A stretch of 64,000 nt of DNA from Psychrobacillus sp. BL-248-WT-3 (lineage in GTDB: Bacteria > Bacillota > Bacilli > Bacillales_A > Planococcaceae): NCBI RefSeq assembly GCF_012843435.1, contig NZ_JABAFC010000008.1, positions 43,474 through 107,473 of the forward strand, given 5' to 3'. The position numbers were made by a program, and so were the translations under genes. This document shows positions 1 through 7,397 of the stretch, piece by piece; position 1 is the first letter of the stretch; the number at the start of each line of letters is the position of its first letter. A model generated the notes under the pieces. That model did no database searches and was not told the DNA's origin. It worked only from the letters and a program-made list of their open reading frames with translations.

Positions 1-1190
1 TTGTCGCGTTGTTAGTTGGCGTGGTCGGATTTAATGATGTCCTAACAGTAATAGACATCACCTGGAATGCTACCCTATCTTTTATAGCAATTATTCTAAT
101 TTCATTGATTTTAGATGAAATTGGTCTATTTGAATGGGCTGCCCTTCATATGGCTAGAGTAGCAAAAAGCAATGGTATTAAAATGTTTGTCTATGTCAGT
201 CTACTAGGGGCGGTAGTTGCAGCGTTCTTTGCTAATGACGGAGCTGCTTTGATCCTTACCCCTATCGTGTTGGCAATGGTTCGCAACTTAAATTTTACAG
301 AGAAAATGATTTTTCCTTATATTATGGCTAGTGGTTTTATAGCCGATACGACATCTTTACCCTTTGTCGTCAGTAATCTAGTAAATATCGTTTCTGCTGA
401 TTTCTTTGGCATTGGATTTATAGAATATGCGTCTCGAATGATTTTGCCAAATATATTTTCTTTAATTGCCACTATTACAGTTTTACTGTTTTACTTTAGA
501 AAAAGTATTCCGAGAACGTACGATTTAACCATGCTTAAACAGCCTAAGGAGGCTATAAAAGATAAGTCTATGTTCCGCCTGTCCTGGTATGTGCTTGCTA
601 TTCTATTAGCCGGCTATTTCACAAGTGAGTTTATAGGGTTACCTGTTTCATTTGTAGCTGGCGTGGTTGCCATATTTTTTATCGTTATGGCAAGAAAAAG
701 TTCAGTTGTCGATACTCGCACGGTAATTAAAGGTGCACCATGGAATATTGTCTTCTTTTCTATTGGTATGTATGTAGTTGTTTACGGGCTAGGAAATGCA
801 GGGTTGACTCATGCCTTGGCAGGGGTTATTGAGAATGCTGCAGGATATGGCTTATTTACTGCAACCATGTCTATGGGTTTCATCGCTGCGTTTCTATCAT
901 CCATTATGAACAATATGCCTACGGTAATGATTGATGCGCTTGCAATCGCTGAGACCAATACTACTGGTACAATCCGAGAGGCACTTATTTATGCCAATAT
1001 TATTGGCTCTGATTTGGGACCAAAAATTACACCTATCGGATCCCTTGCAACGCTTGTATGGCTGCATGTCCTTTCTCAAAAAGGCGTTAAAATATCTTGG
1101 GGAGTCTATTTTAAAACAGGTCTCATGTTAACAGTCCCTATTTTATTCATCACACTATTGGGCTTATATCTTTCCTTACTAGCCTATTAA
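1..1190 (+). CDS. arsB: Arsenite efflux permease ArsB (5' end cut by window)
   Basis: This is a polytopic inner-membrane protein that exports arsenite or antimonite. The reading frame is already open at the first bases of the window, so the true start lies upstream and at least 393 residues are visible against about 430 usual for ArsB. Many hydrophobic segments alternate with short loops, and the [13 protein letters not shown] and [10 protein letters not shown] stretches match the two conserved half-repeats of the ArsB/NhaD ion-transporter superfamily. The stop is followed 19 bases later by arsC, with a ribosome site (AAAGGAGC) in the gap, so the two form one transcript. An alternative would be another member of the same superfamily, but the arsC neighbour settles it. 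Confidence 0.93.
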   Translation, partial: VALLVGVVGFNDVLTVIDITWNATLSFIAIILISLILDEIGLFEWAALHMARVAKSNGIKMFVYVSLLGAVVAAFFANDGAALILTPIVLAMVRNLNFTEKMIFPYIMASGFIADTTSLPFVVSNLVNIVSADFFGIGFIEYASRMILPNIFSLIATITVLLFYFRKSIPRTYDLTMLKQPKEAIKDKSMFRLSWYVLAILLAGYFTSEFIGLPVSFVAGVVAIFFIVMARKSSVVDTRTVIKGAPWNIVFFSIGMYVVVYGLGNAGLTHALAGVIENAAGYGLFTATMSMGFIAAFLSSIMNNMPTVMIDALAIAETNTTGTIREALIYANIIGSDLGPKITPIGSLATLVWLHVLSQKGVKISWGVYFKTGLMLTVPILFITLLGLYLSLLAY

Positions 1191-1209
1191 CTAAAGGAGC
1201 AAAACTACA

Positions 1210-1629
1210 ATGACCAACAAAATCATATACTTTTTATGCACCGGTAACTCATGCAGAAGTCAGATGGCAGAGGGTTGGGCAAAACAATATTTAAGTGACG
1301 AATGGATTGTAAAAAGTGCTGGAATTGAAGCACACGGCCTTAATCCTAATGCTATAAAGGCCATGAATGAGGTAGATATCAATATTTCCAATCAAACCTC
1401 AGATCTTATTGACATGGACACACTCCATCACGCCGAATTAGTCGTTACTCTATGTGGCGATGCTGCCGACAAATGTCCAATAACACCACCCCATGTGAAA
1501 AGAGTCCATTGGGGATTTGATGATCCTGCTAAAGCAAAAGGATATGAAGAGGAAAAATGGAGCGTCTTCCAACGAGTTCGCGATGAGATTGGTGAAAGAA
1601 TTAGGCACTTCGCGAAAACGGGTGAATAA
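1210..1629 (+). CDS. arsC: Thioredoxin-coupled arsenate reductase ArsC
   Basis: This cytoplasmic enzyme reduces arsenate to arsenite, the substrate exported by the ArsB encoded just upstream. The 139-residue length is exactly that of the thioredoxin-dependent family, which resembles low-molecular-weight tyrosine phosphatases. The P-loop C10-TGNSC-R16 is present, and the redox relay cysteines are at C82 and C89 ([10 protein letters not shown]), the same numbering as in Bacillus subtilis and Staphylococcus ArsC. The start ATG follows AAAGGAGC. A perfect hairpin directly after the stop ends the arsBC transcript. Confidence 0.97.
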   Translation: MTNKIIYFLCTGNSCRSQMAEGWAKQYLSDEWIVKSAGIEAHGLNPNAIKAMNEVDINISNQTSDLIDMDTLHHAELVVTLCGDAADKCPITPPHVKRVHWGFDDPAKAKGYEEEKWSVFQRVRDEIGERIRHFAKTGE

Positions 1630-1634
1630 GTATG

Positions 1635-1661
1635 ATTTCGAGCACATACGCTCGAAATTTT
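1635..1661 (+). terminator. Terminator after arsC
   Basis: A perfect 9-bp stem (ATTTCGAGC with GCTCGAAAT, 6-base loop) lies 5 bases after the arsC stop and runs into a short T-rich stretch. Confidence 0.75.
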
Positions 1662-1671
1662 CATTAATTAG

Positions 1672-1700
1672 TTGCATTTTACAAGTAATTACCATATACT
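1672..1700 (+). promoter_or_regulatory. Sigma-A type promoter of the marR-oxidoreductase pair
   Basis: TTGCAT (1672-1677) and TATACT (1695-1700) are separated by 17 bases. The expected transcription start near 1707 would leave a leader of only about 13 bases before the ATG at 1720. The promoter sits after the arsC terminator, so the regulator is transcribed separately. Confidence 0.6.
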
Positions 1701-1719
1701 TTAGATAGAGGTGAACTAC

Positions 1720-2166
1720 ATGGATAACAAACGGGAGCTATTTCAAATACTGACGCGTCGCTTTGGACTATTAAACAAAAATTGTTGTTCAGTAGGCTCT
1801 GCTGATATTTCAACTATTCAAAGCCATATTCTATATGAAATTGATAAACACCCTGATCGTTCTATGCAACAAATTGCAGATATTCTTGCAGTGGATATCA
1901 CTACTTTTAGTCGACAGATTCAAACATTAATTAAAATGGAATTAGTAAAGAAATGTCCATCCCCTAAAGACAAGAGAGTGTACCTGCTTTCTTTAACCAC
2001 TCAAGGAAAGTTTGTCGCTACAACAATCGATCAATCGATGAATGACTATTTAGAGGAAGTATTTTCACATATGAATGAGTTTGAAAAAGAAACTGTCATA
2101 CGCTCCATTCAATTATTGAATCAGGCAATGGCTAAATCCACGGTATGCTGTACTCCGTTACTTTGA
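1720..2166 (+). CDS. MarR-family regulator with cysteine pairs
   Basis: This is a predicted dimeric winged-helix DNA-binding regulator of 148 residues. The recognition region (SMQQIADILAVDITTFSRQIQTLIKMELV) and the wing (SPKDKRVYLLSLT) fit MarR. I chose ATG 1720 because AGAGGTG sits 6 bases before it; a GTG at 1711 would overlap that site. There is a vicinal cysteine pair near the N terminus (C22-C23) and another near the C terminus (VCCTPLL, C143-C144). Cysteine pairs are typical of thiol-based sensing of trivalent arsenic, and the gene lies between arsBC and an oxidoreductase with the same cysteine layout, so arsenic or thiol stress is the likely signal. The sensing role is inferred. Confidence 0.85.
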   Translation: MDNKRELFQILTRRFGLLNKNCCSVGSADISTIQSHILYEIDKHPDRSMQQIADILAVDITTFSRQIQTLIKMELVKKCPSPKDKRVYLLSLTTQGKFVATTIDQSMNDYLEEVFSHMNEFEKETVIRSIQLLNQAMAKSTVCCTPLL

Positions 2167-2182
2167 GCAAGCGAAAGCTTGC
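2167..2182 (+). terminator. GNRA-loop hairpin after the MarR gene
   Basis: GCAAGC-GAAA-GCTTGC is a perfect 6-bp stem with a GAAA tetraloop directly at the stop codon. The following T tract is weak (TTAATAAAATATT), so partial read-through or transcript stabilisation is as likely as full termination. Confidence 0.45.
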
Positions 2183-2199
2183 TTAATAAAATATTATAT

Positions 2200-2216
2200 A
2201 TTTGCAAATTGCAAAT
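2200..2216. promoter_or_regulatory. Palindromic candidate MarR operator
   Basis: ATTTGCAAATTGCAAAT is a palindrome with only its centre off, 21 bases before the ATG of the oxidoreductase gene. Its size and position suit a MarR dimer. Assignment to the neighbouring regulator is an inference. Confidence 0.4.
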
Positions 2217-2237
2217 AAATTACTGGAGGTTACTATA

Positions 2238-3572
2238 ATGAATCAAATTAAATTAACGCCGATTAACACAGGATGCTGTTCTTCCACTCCTGAAAAGATT
2301 GAACCAAACAAAGAACTACCTATAGCCATTATCGGTGCTGGCCCCATTGGCTTGGCAGCAGCAGCTCACTTAGTAAATGCAGGAGAACACTTTATCATTC
2401 TTGAAGCTGGAAGTACTGTTGGACACCATATTTCTTCTTGGGAACATGTACGTTTGTTTTCTCCATGGCAATATAATGTAGATAAGGTTGCGGAAAAATT
2501 ATTGAAAAAACAGGGATGGATTGCACCAAATCCTGAGCATCTTCCTTTAGGTAAAGAACTAATTAGCAGCTATTTAGAGCCTTTAGCAAAAATACCCGAA
2601 ATAAAGTCTTCACTTTCACTTAACACGAAAGTAGTATCCATTAGCAAAAAGGGATTAGACAAGATGAAAACTGCAAATCGATCAGATGTACCCTTCATTT
2701 TGTACATTGAGCAAGCAGGACAATTAAAGAGACTAGAGACTCGAGCAGTTATTGACGCAACTGGAACATGGTCTTCCCCCAATTCAATTAATGCCGACAA
2801 CATATGGACAAATGCTGAAAAAGATTTAAAAGACCATATTTATTACGGAATTCCTAATGTACATGGCTCTGCTCTAGACAAATATAAAGGAAAACGAGTA
2901 GCTGTTGTTGGTGGTGGTCATTCTGCGATTAATTCGATTTTAGAGCTAGCTCAATTAGATGACAAAGTTGAAATCATGTGGATTATGAGAAAAAGAAATG
3001 TTGAAGCGGCATTTGGAGGAGAAGACAAGGATGCCCTGGCAGCTCGAGGTGAATTAGGCAGTAAAGTACACCAGCTAGTAGATGCCGGCAAATTGCGGGT
3101 ATTCACACCATTTCTTATTCATCACTTAGCAAAAACAGAAAATGGAATCATTATAGAAGGTGAATCTCAGGGGCAGGTTACCACTCTACCTCCCGTCGAT
3201 GAAATTATTGCAAATACAGGTAGTCGACCAGATTTTTCTTTAACAAGAGAGATTCGATTGGATATCGATCCAGTAACTGAAAGCGTGACAGCGATCGCCC
3301 CATTAATTGATCCAAATATCCATAGCTGCGGAACTGTTCGCCCCCATGGAGAAGAGGAATTAAGACAGCCTGAAAAGAACTATTATATTGTTGGTATGAA
3401 AAGCTACGGACGGGCACCTACTTTTCTAATGGCCACGGGATACGAGCAGGTGCGCTCTATCGTTGCGTATTTAACTGGGGATTTGGTTGCGGCCAAAAAA
3501 GTGGAGTTAGATTTACCTGAAACGGGAGTTTGTAGCGTCAATATACAGAATCCTAATTCCAGCTGCTGTTAA
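2238..3572 (+). CDS. FAD/NAD(P)-dependent oxidoreductase of the ars locus (ArsO-like)
   Basis: This is a 444-residue cytoplasmic flavoprotein. The FAD-binding Rossmann motif IIGAGPIGLAAAAHL is near residues 33-47 and a second NAD(P)-binding motif, VAVVGGGHSAI, lies in the middle. The start ATG follows ACTGGAGG; the longer TTG frame starting at 2202 lacks a ribosome site and would cover the palindrome. The protein has a vicinal Cys pair near the N terminus (TGCCSST, C13-C14) and ends in SSCC, mirroring the adjacent MarR protein. Flavin monooxygenase-like proteins called ArsO occur in ars operons, and this layout fits that group. Its reaction is not proven; a disulfide or organoarsenical oxidoreductase role is possible. 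Confidence 0.8.
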   Translation: MNQIKLTPINTGCCSSTPEKIEPNKELPIAIIGAGPIGLAAAAHLVNAGEHFIILEAGSTVGHHISSWEHVRLFSPWQYNVDKVAEKLLKKQGWIAPNPEHLPLGKELISSYLEPLAKIPEIKSSLSLNTKVVSISKKGLDKMKTANRSDVPFILYIEQAGQLKRLETRAVIDATGTWSSPNSINADNIWTNAEKDLKDHIYYGIPNVHGSALDKYKGKRVAVVGGGHSAINSILELAQLDDKVEIMWIMRKRNVEAAFGGEDKDALAARGELGSKVHQLVDAGKLRVFTPFLIHHLAKTENGIIIEGESQGQVTTLPPVDEIIANTGSRPDFSLTREIRLDIDPVTESVTAIAPLIDPNIHSCGTVRPHGEEELRQPEKNYYIVGMKSYGRAPTFLMATGYEQVRSIVAYLTGDLVAAKKVELDLPETGVCSVNIQNPNSSCC

Positions 3573-3744
3573 GCCTCTTGATATTGTCTCTGGCCAATTA
3601 TCCATTTGGGCTCGAGAAATTGGAAAAATCCTGTCTCTGCAAATTTTATAGGGAGAGGTCTTTCTCCTAATCCAATTGAGTATAATTACAAGATACGAAT
3701 AGTAGCTATCAACTTTTTAACCTTAAAAACAAGGAGGTATCCTA

Positions 3745-4236
3745 GTGAGTAAAAAAGAAATTTTGCAAAATGGGGTCAATCAGGTTTTTTACGAAGAAGA
3801 ATGGTACCCACCGATATCTGAGGCGTTAAAGGATCTTACCGCTGCACAAGCTTGTTGGCGACCAGAGGGAAAAGCAGCTAATACGATTTGGGAAAATGTA
3901 AGCCATTTACTGACCTTTAAAGAGCGATTGATTTCTCGTTTACATCATGATGACAGCTTTGTTGTTCCACAAAATAATGATGAAACATTTGCCCAAGGTG
4001 GAGCTGACGATGAGGGTGCTTGGCAAGAAACAGTGAAGCGAACACTTCAAGTACATGATGCCTTACAATCTTCATTAGCATCTCTGCAAGAAGCAGAATT
4101 GGATCAAGCTTCTCCTTCACTGCCGGTTTGGCAACAATATCTAAATATTCTTTTACACGATGCTTATCACACAGGACAAATTGTACAACTCCGTAAGCTA
4201 CAAGGTTCATGGCCAGCTAAACGTTCAGATTTATAA
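3745..4236 (+). CDS. DinB-family putative metal-dependent protein
   Basis: This is a 163-residue four-helix protein of the DinB/YfiT superfamily. The metal-binding histidine triad is visible at H54 (NVSHLL) and H138/H142 (HDAYHTGQ). It starts with GTG after AAGGAGG at 7-base spacing. Known superfamily members act as bacillithiol-, mycothiol- or glutathione-S-transferases or hydrolases; the substrate here cannot be told. The gene stands alone: 172 bases separate it from the ars locus, and the next gene converges on it across a strong hairpin. Confidence 0.85.
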   Translation: MSKKEILQNGVNQVFYEEEWYPPISEALKDLTAAQACWRPEGKAANTIWENVSHLLTFKERLISRLHHDDSFVVPQNNDETFAQGGADDEGAWQETVKRTLQVHDALQSSLASLQEAELDQASPSLPVWQQYLNILLHDAYHTGQIVQLRKLQGSWPAKRSDL

Positions 4237-4291
4237 ACATGAGTAAATAGATTAATTTCACACACAGCAAAATACTTAAAAAAAAGAAAAA

Positions 4292-4330
4292 AAGCTCAAT
4301 TTCTCAATTTAATACGGAGAAATTGAGCTT
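4292..4330 (-). terminator. Strong terminator of cwlJ
   Basis: A perfect 14-bp stem (AAGCTCAATTTCTC and its complement, 11-base loop) is followed on the minus strand by a long T-rich run. It lies between the convergent DinB and cwlJ genes and may act on both. Confidence 0.88.
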
Positions 4331-4370
4331 ATCTTGGTTTGATTCCAGTTTAAAATAACCCCTGTATAAC

Positions 4371-4811
4371 CTAGCCTATATAAACGCTTTCGCATGTTCC
4401 GGCTGCTGGTTCATAAAAACAATGATCTTTATATTGACCTGAAAAAGGTTGACCATACCAAGTCGGAGGACACGGAGCGTATGGATTAAAATACCACAAT
4501 GCATATTTAGCTGGGTGTTCTCTCCAATAGTCCAATGCCTGCTTTGCTAACTTTTTTTCAGTACCTCTCGCTCTTTCATAAAATAAATTACCTTTTTGAA
4601 CGGCTTCAAAAGAATAATTGCCCCCTTGTACCTGAAAAATGACATCCTCAATAGACCTTACATCTCTAAAGTCTAAACAATCGGCTTTAGCACGGTTTAC
4701 AATTACATTTCCAACATATAACATCCCTTGCTTACCTTCACCTTCAGCTTCTGCTCTCATCATCCTTGCCATGAGGTCAACATCTTTATCTCGGTATTTA
4801 ACTCTAGCCAT
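4371..4811 (-). CDS. cwlJ: Spore cortex hydrolase CwlJ-type
   Basis: This is a 146-residue cell-wall hydrolase of the SleB/CwlJ family, which degrades spore cortex peptidoglycan during germination. The conserved N-terminal MARMMRAEAEGEG motif with the family glutamate, VGNVIVNR, and the WYFNPYAPCPPTWYGQP region are all present. It has no signal peptide and no separate peptidoglycan-binding domain, and its length matches CwlJ (about 142) rather than SleB (about 305). GGGGGGTG precedes the ATG. No gerQ-like partner is visible next to it. Confidence 0.88.
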   Translation of the reverse strand: MARVKYRDKDVDLMARMMRAEAEGEGKQGMLYVGNVIVNRAKADCLDFRDVRSIEDVIFQVQGGNYSFEAVQKGNLFYERARGTEKKLAKQALDYWREHPAKYALWYFNPYAPCPPTWYGQPFSGQYKDHCFYEPAAGTCESVYIG

Positions 4812-5005
4812 TTTTTCACCCCCCTAGATACTATATGAAAAAAGCCCGAATTATGTCATTTTGTACAATACCCTTTAAAACAAGTAACCATATTTATAGG
4901 GATCGATACTCCCTATTCTTTTAGGTTATTAAATCTTTCACTTTAATCAGCCTATTAAAAAATCTCGAGACACTACATCTCGAGATTGCTTTAGTCTATA
5001 CACTT

Positions 5006-5827
5006 TTAAACTTCTGCTTGTACTTCAACTACTGTTTCTTCTACTTCGGAGCGACTCATTTTTTCCTTGCCGTTCTTTAGTGCTTTTAATGTTTTATGTG
5101 CTAGCGCAAGCGGCAGCTTACAGAATAGTAGGATGCTTTTACGGTTAATGCTTTTTATATATTCGTCTGCTTTAGATAGGTTGTCCTCCGCATATTCAAA
5201 CATATCCGCTCGTGTCCATCCCTCGGGGAAGAATTGCACCCCTCGCTCTTTGTCTTCGTCTTTATTTCTTAATATATTTACTGCTTGCAAGCCTCTCCCG
5301 TACGCTATTGCTAAATCGCGGTCAGTTTCAATATCTGCATTCCACTTCCATAGCTCAGAAAGCATTACACCAACAAGTCCAGCTACATAGTAGGTATACT
5401 CGTCTAGGTCTTCTTTTGTTTTTACTTGCCATTCCTTCTCTACCCACTTCGCCATTCCCTCTGCCATTTCAGCGGTATAGGTCTTAACAGTAGCCACTAA
5501 ATCTGTTGGGCAGATTTCAAGCCAGTCGCCAAGTCGTAGAGAAACTGCTGGTAATTGTTCCTGATAAGGAGCTAAAAGCAGTTCATATTCTTTTTTGTCA
5601 AAACCATTTACAAGCATCTTGCTCGTTTCTAACAATAAACGTTGTTTTACTAGTGCATCCAATGTTTCATGATCTTCAATCTCATCAATTGCACGCATAC
5701 AAAGATAAGCAGAAGCAACCGCCTTTTTCAGAGTGGGCTCTAAAAAAGTAATTGGAATATAAAAGGTTCTGCTTGTTTTCTTTAGCATATCCATTGCTTC
5801 TTTTTGTAATGTTGCTACTTCACGCAC
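5006..5827 (-). CDS. Squalene/phytoene synthase-fold protein, YisP-like
   Basis: This all-helical isoprenoid enzyme carries the first acidic motif DEIEDHE and the second motif region NILRNKDEDKERGVQFFPEGW. The overall pattern and size (273 residues) match Bacillus YisP, which despite its fold has been described as a farnesyl diphosphate phosphatase giving farnesol, with links to biofilm membrane domains. I chose GTG 5827 because TGGAGG lies 9 bases before it; a longer TTG frame begins at 5854. A head-to-head prenyl synthase activity (squalene or dehydrosqualene) remains possible. It stands alone, separated by 79 bases from the reductase gene upstream on the same strand. Confidence 0.85.
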   Translation of the reverse strand: MREVATLQKEAMDMLKKTSRTFYIPITFLEPTLKKAVASAYLCMRAIDEIEDHETLDALVKQRLLLETSKMLVNGFDKKEYELLLAPYQEQLPAVSLRLGDWLEICPTDLVATVKTYTAEMAEGMAKWVEKEWQVKTKEDLDEYTYYVAGLVGVMLSELWKWNADIETDRDLAIAYGRGLQAVNILRNKDEDKERGVQFFPEGWTRADMFEYAEDNLSKADEYIKSINRKSILLFCKLPLALAHKTLKALKNGKEKMSRSEVEETVVEVQAEV

Positions 5828-5906
5828 AACTAGGCGCCTCCATTTCACGTTCAAGATTCTATACCCTCTATTGTATCGGATTTTGCCTAAAAGATAAAAT
5901 GACTCC

Positions 5907-6638
5907 TTACAGTTGTCGTAAATCTGTTACAACTTCACTAGTATAATATTGATCACTTTCCAAAAAACCTATCAGCTTGGATGCAACTTCCTCTGCACTA
6001 CTTAGCTGACCAGACATTTTATACTCTTTAAATTTATTTACCAACGCAAATTCACTTTCTGAAGCTTCACGAATTTTCCCCTGCATATTCGTGTCAATAA
6101 TTCCTGGAGCAATAGATACTAGCTTTACACCATTTGTTTTCCTGGATTCCTCTAGCTGTACTGCTTCTGTAAAACGATCAAGTCCTGCCTTCCCAGCACA
6201 ATAACTGCTCCACCCCTCATACCCATTTCGACCAGCGCCAGAAGAAATTTGCATAACCTTTTTCGGAATTTCTCTTTGTTCTGTCATTCTTATAAACGTT
6301 CCAGTTAATATCATAGGTGCAGTTAAGTTTACCGCAATGCTTTTAGCCACTAGATTAGAATCTATCTCTCCAGCTGTTCCTATTGGTTCGATGGTTCCTG
6401 CATTATTGATAAGGGTCAGTGATGTTGCCTCTTCTATCACGTTATTCAACAGCTCTTCTAGAGTTTCTGCTACCTTTTCGGTTGCTGCTAAATCTAATAG
6501 AACGTGATGATAATTAGGATGTTCAAGCTTACTTTCTCCCCTTGCAATACCAAATACTTTCTTATCTTTATCTATAAGTTGTTTTACAAGCTCTTGTCCG
6601 ATTCCGCTAGTGGATCCAGTTACGATAACTACGTCCAT
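5907..6638 (-). CDS. Short-chain dehydrogenase, YueD-like (sepiapterin/benzil reductase type)
   Basis: This is an NADPH-dependent short-chain reductase of 243 residues. It has the cofactor motif TGSTSGIG, the NNAG motif, a serine in QISSGAG and the catalytic YCAGK (YxxxK). ATG 6638 is used because AAAGGAGGAG precedes it; the open frame extends 20 codons further without a ribosome site. Size and sequence fit Bacillus YueD, known as a benzil reductase forming (S)-benzoin, although the physiological substrate of that family is unclear. Confidence 0.87.
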   Translation of the reverse strand: MDVVIVTGSTSGIGQELVKQLIDKDKKVFGIARGESKLEHPNYHHVLLDLAATEKVAETLEELLNNVIEEATSLTLINNAGTIEPIGTAGEIDSNLVAKSIAVNLTAPMILTGTFIRMTEQREIPKKVMQISSGAGRNGYEGWSSYCAGKAGLDRFTEAVQLEESRKTNGVKLVSIAPGIIDTNMQGKIREASESEFALVNKFKEYKMSGQLSSAEEVASKLIGFLESDQYYTSEVVTDLRQL

Positions 6639-6824
6639 CTTTTCTCCTCCTTTAACTACTGATTCTATTAGCATATCCTTCCTTCTGTCTCCTTTCAAAT
6701 ATCCTTCTCCCTTTCTATTTAAATGAAAGACTGAAATTTATTTCAAGTAAAACTTTTTAGGATTAAAAGAAATAAAAGGGGGTAAATGATTTAAAACAAA
6801 TAATCTTGCATAGGAGGATTTCAA

Positions 6825-7028
6825 ATGGCTACTAAAGAACTGGCATTGCACGAACAACTAGAGGTGCACGAGGTGTTAATCTTTAAAACTTCTTGTGTCG
6901 CAAAAAGTAAATTATTTATGGATTTAGTACAAGACAAAAAATTAAAAGAAATTTTAGAGGAAGACTTAGAGCTTTCTACAAAGGCTATTAAGGATTTAAG
7001 AAAAGTCCTTGCAGACGCAAGCAAATAA
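6825..7028 (+). CDS. Small spore coat protein, CotF-related (first of pair)
   Basis: This is a 67-residue, helix-rich, charged protein with one cysteine. It starts MATKELALHEQLEVHE and follows TAGGAGG at good spacing. It resembles the short N-terminal half proteins found beside CotF-type coat proteins in Bacillus. The next gene begins 20 bases later, also with MATK and an AGGAGG site, so the two are cotranscribed. Expression in the mother cell during sporulation is expected from the family, but I could not fix a sigma-K promoter. Confidence 0.72.
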   Translation: MATKELALHEQLEVHEVLIFKTSCVAKSKLFMDLVQDKKLKEILEEDLELSTKAIKDLRKVLADASK

Positions 7029-7048
7029 TTAATTAGGAGGAATTTAAA

Positions 7049-7360
7049 ATGGCTACTAAAAAAGAGGAAACAAAAACAGAACAACAAGAAATGGCAATGA
7101 TTGACGACTTAGCAATTGCTACCGATTTATTAATTACTTCTAAAGCAGCTGTTAGAAACCTAGCTACTGCAATTACGGAAACTGCGACTCCTTCTGTTAA
7201 GAAGCTGCTGCGTCGTGAGTTGGATACTGCCATTGATACACATGATAAAATCGCACAATACATGATTAAAAACGAAATGTATCACGCGTATGATTTAAAC
7301 GAACAAATGGAGCATGACTTAGAAAAAGCTGATATTGCCTTAAATTTAGCGAAAAAATAG
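7049..7360 (+). CDS. CotF-family spore coat protein
   Basis: This is a 103-residue helical protein with the coat-F signature: an AIATDLLITSKAAVRNLATAITE helix, then ATPSVKKLLRRELDTAIDTHDKIAQYMI and a YHAYDLNEQ tail. Coat F-like proteins (YraF, YhcQ and YraD relatives) are structural components of the spore surface. It follows the 67-residue partner by 20 bases, and a hairpin right at the stop ends the transcript. The N-terminal tail is rich in Lys, Glu and Gln. Confidence 0.85.
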   Translation: MATKKEETKTEQQEMAMIDDLAIATDLLITSKAAVRNLATAITETATPSVKKLLRRELDTAIDTHDKIAQYMIKNEMYHAYDLNEQMEHDLEKADIALNLAKK

Positions 7361-7385
7361 GGATTCGGAGATAACTCCAAATCCC
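7360..7385 (+). terminator. Terminator of the coat gene pair
   Basis: An interrupted stem (GGGATT..GGAG with CTCC..AATCCC) overlaps the stop codon and is followed by TTCTTTAT. It lies between convergent genes and may also serve the minus-strand gene ending at 7398. Confidence 0.65.
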
Positions 7386-7397
7386 TTCTTTATAGCA

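Noticed and set aside
897..1131. Antisense and out-of-frame ORFs inside arsB
   Set aside because: They overlap a clear coding frame and have no ribosome sites.
5006..5827. Carotenoid biosynthesis operon around the phytoene-synthase-fold gene
   Set aside because: No desaturase, oxidase or glycosyltransferase of carotenoid pathways lies nearby, and the sequence fits YisP better.
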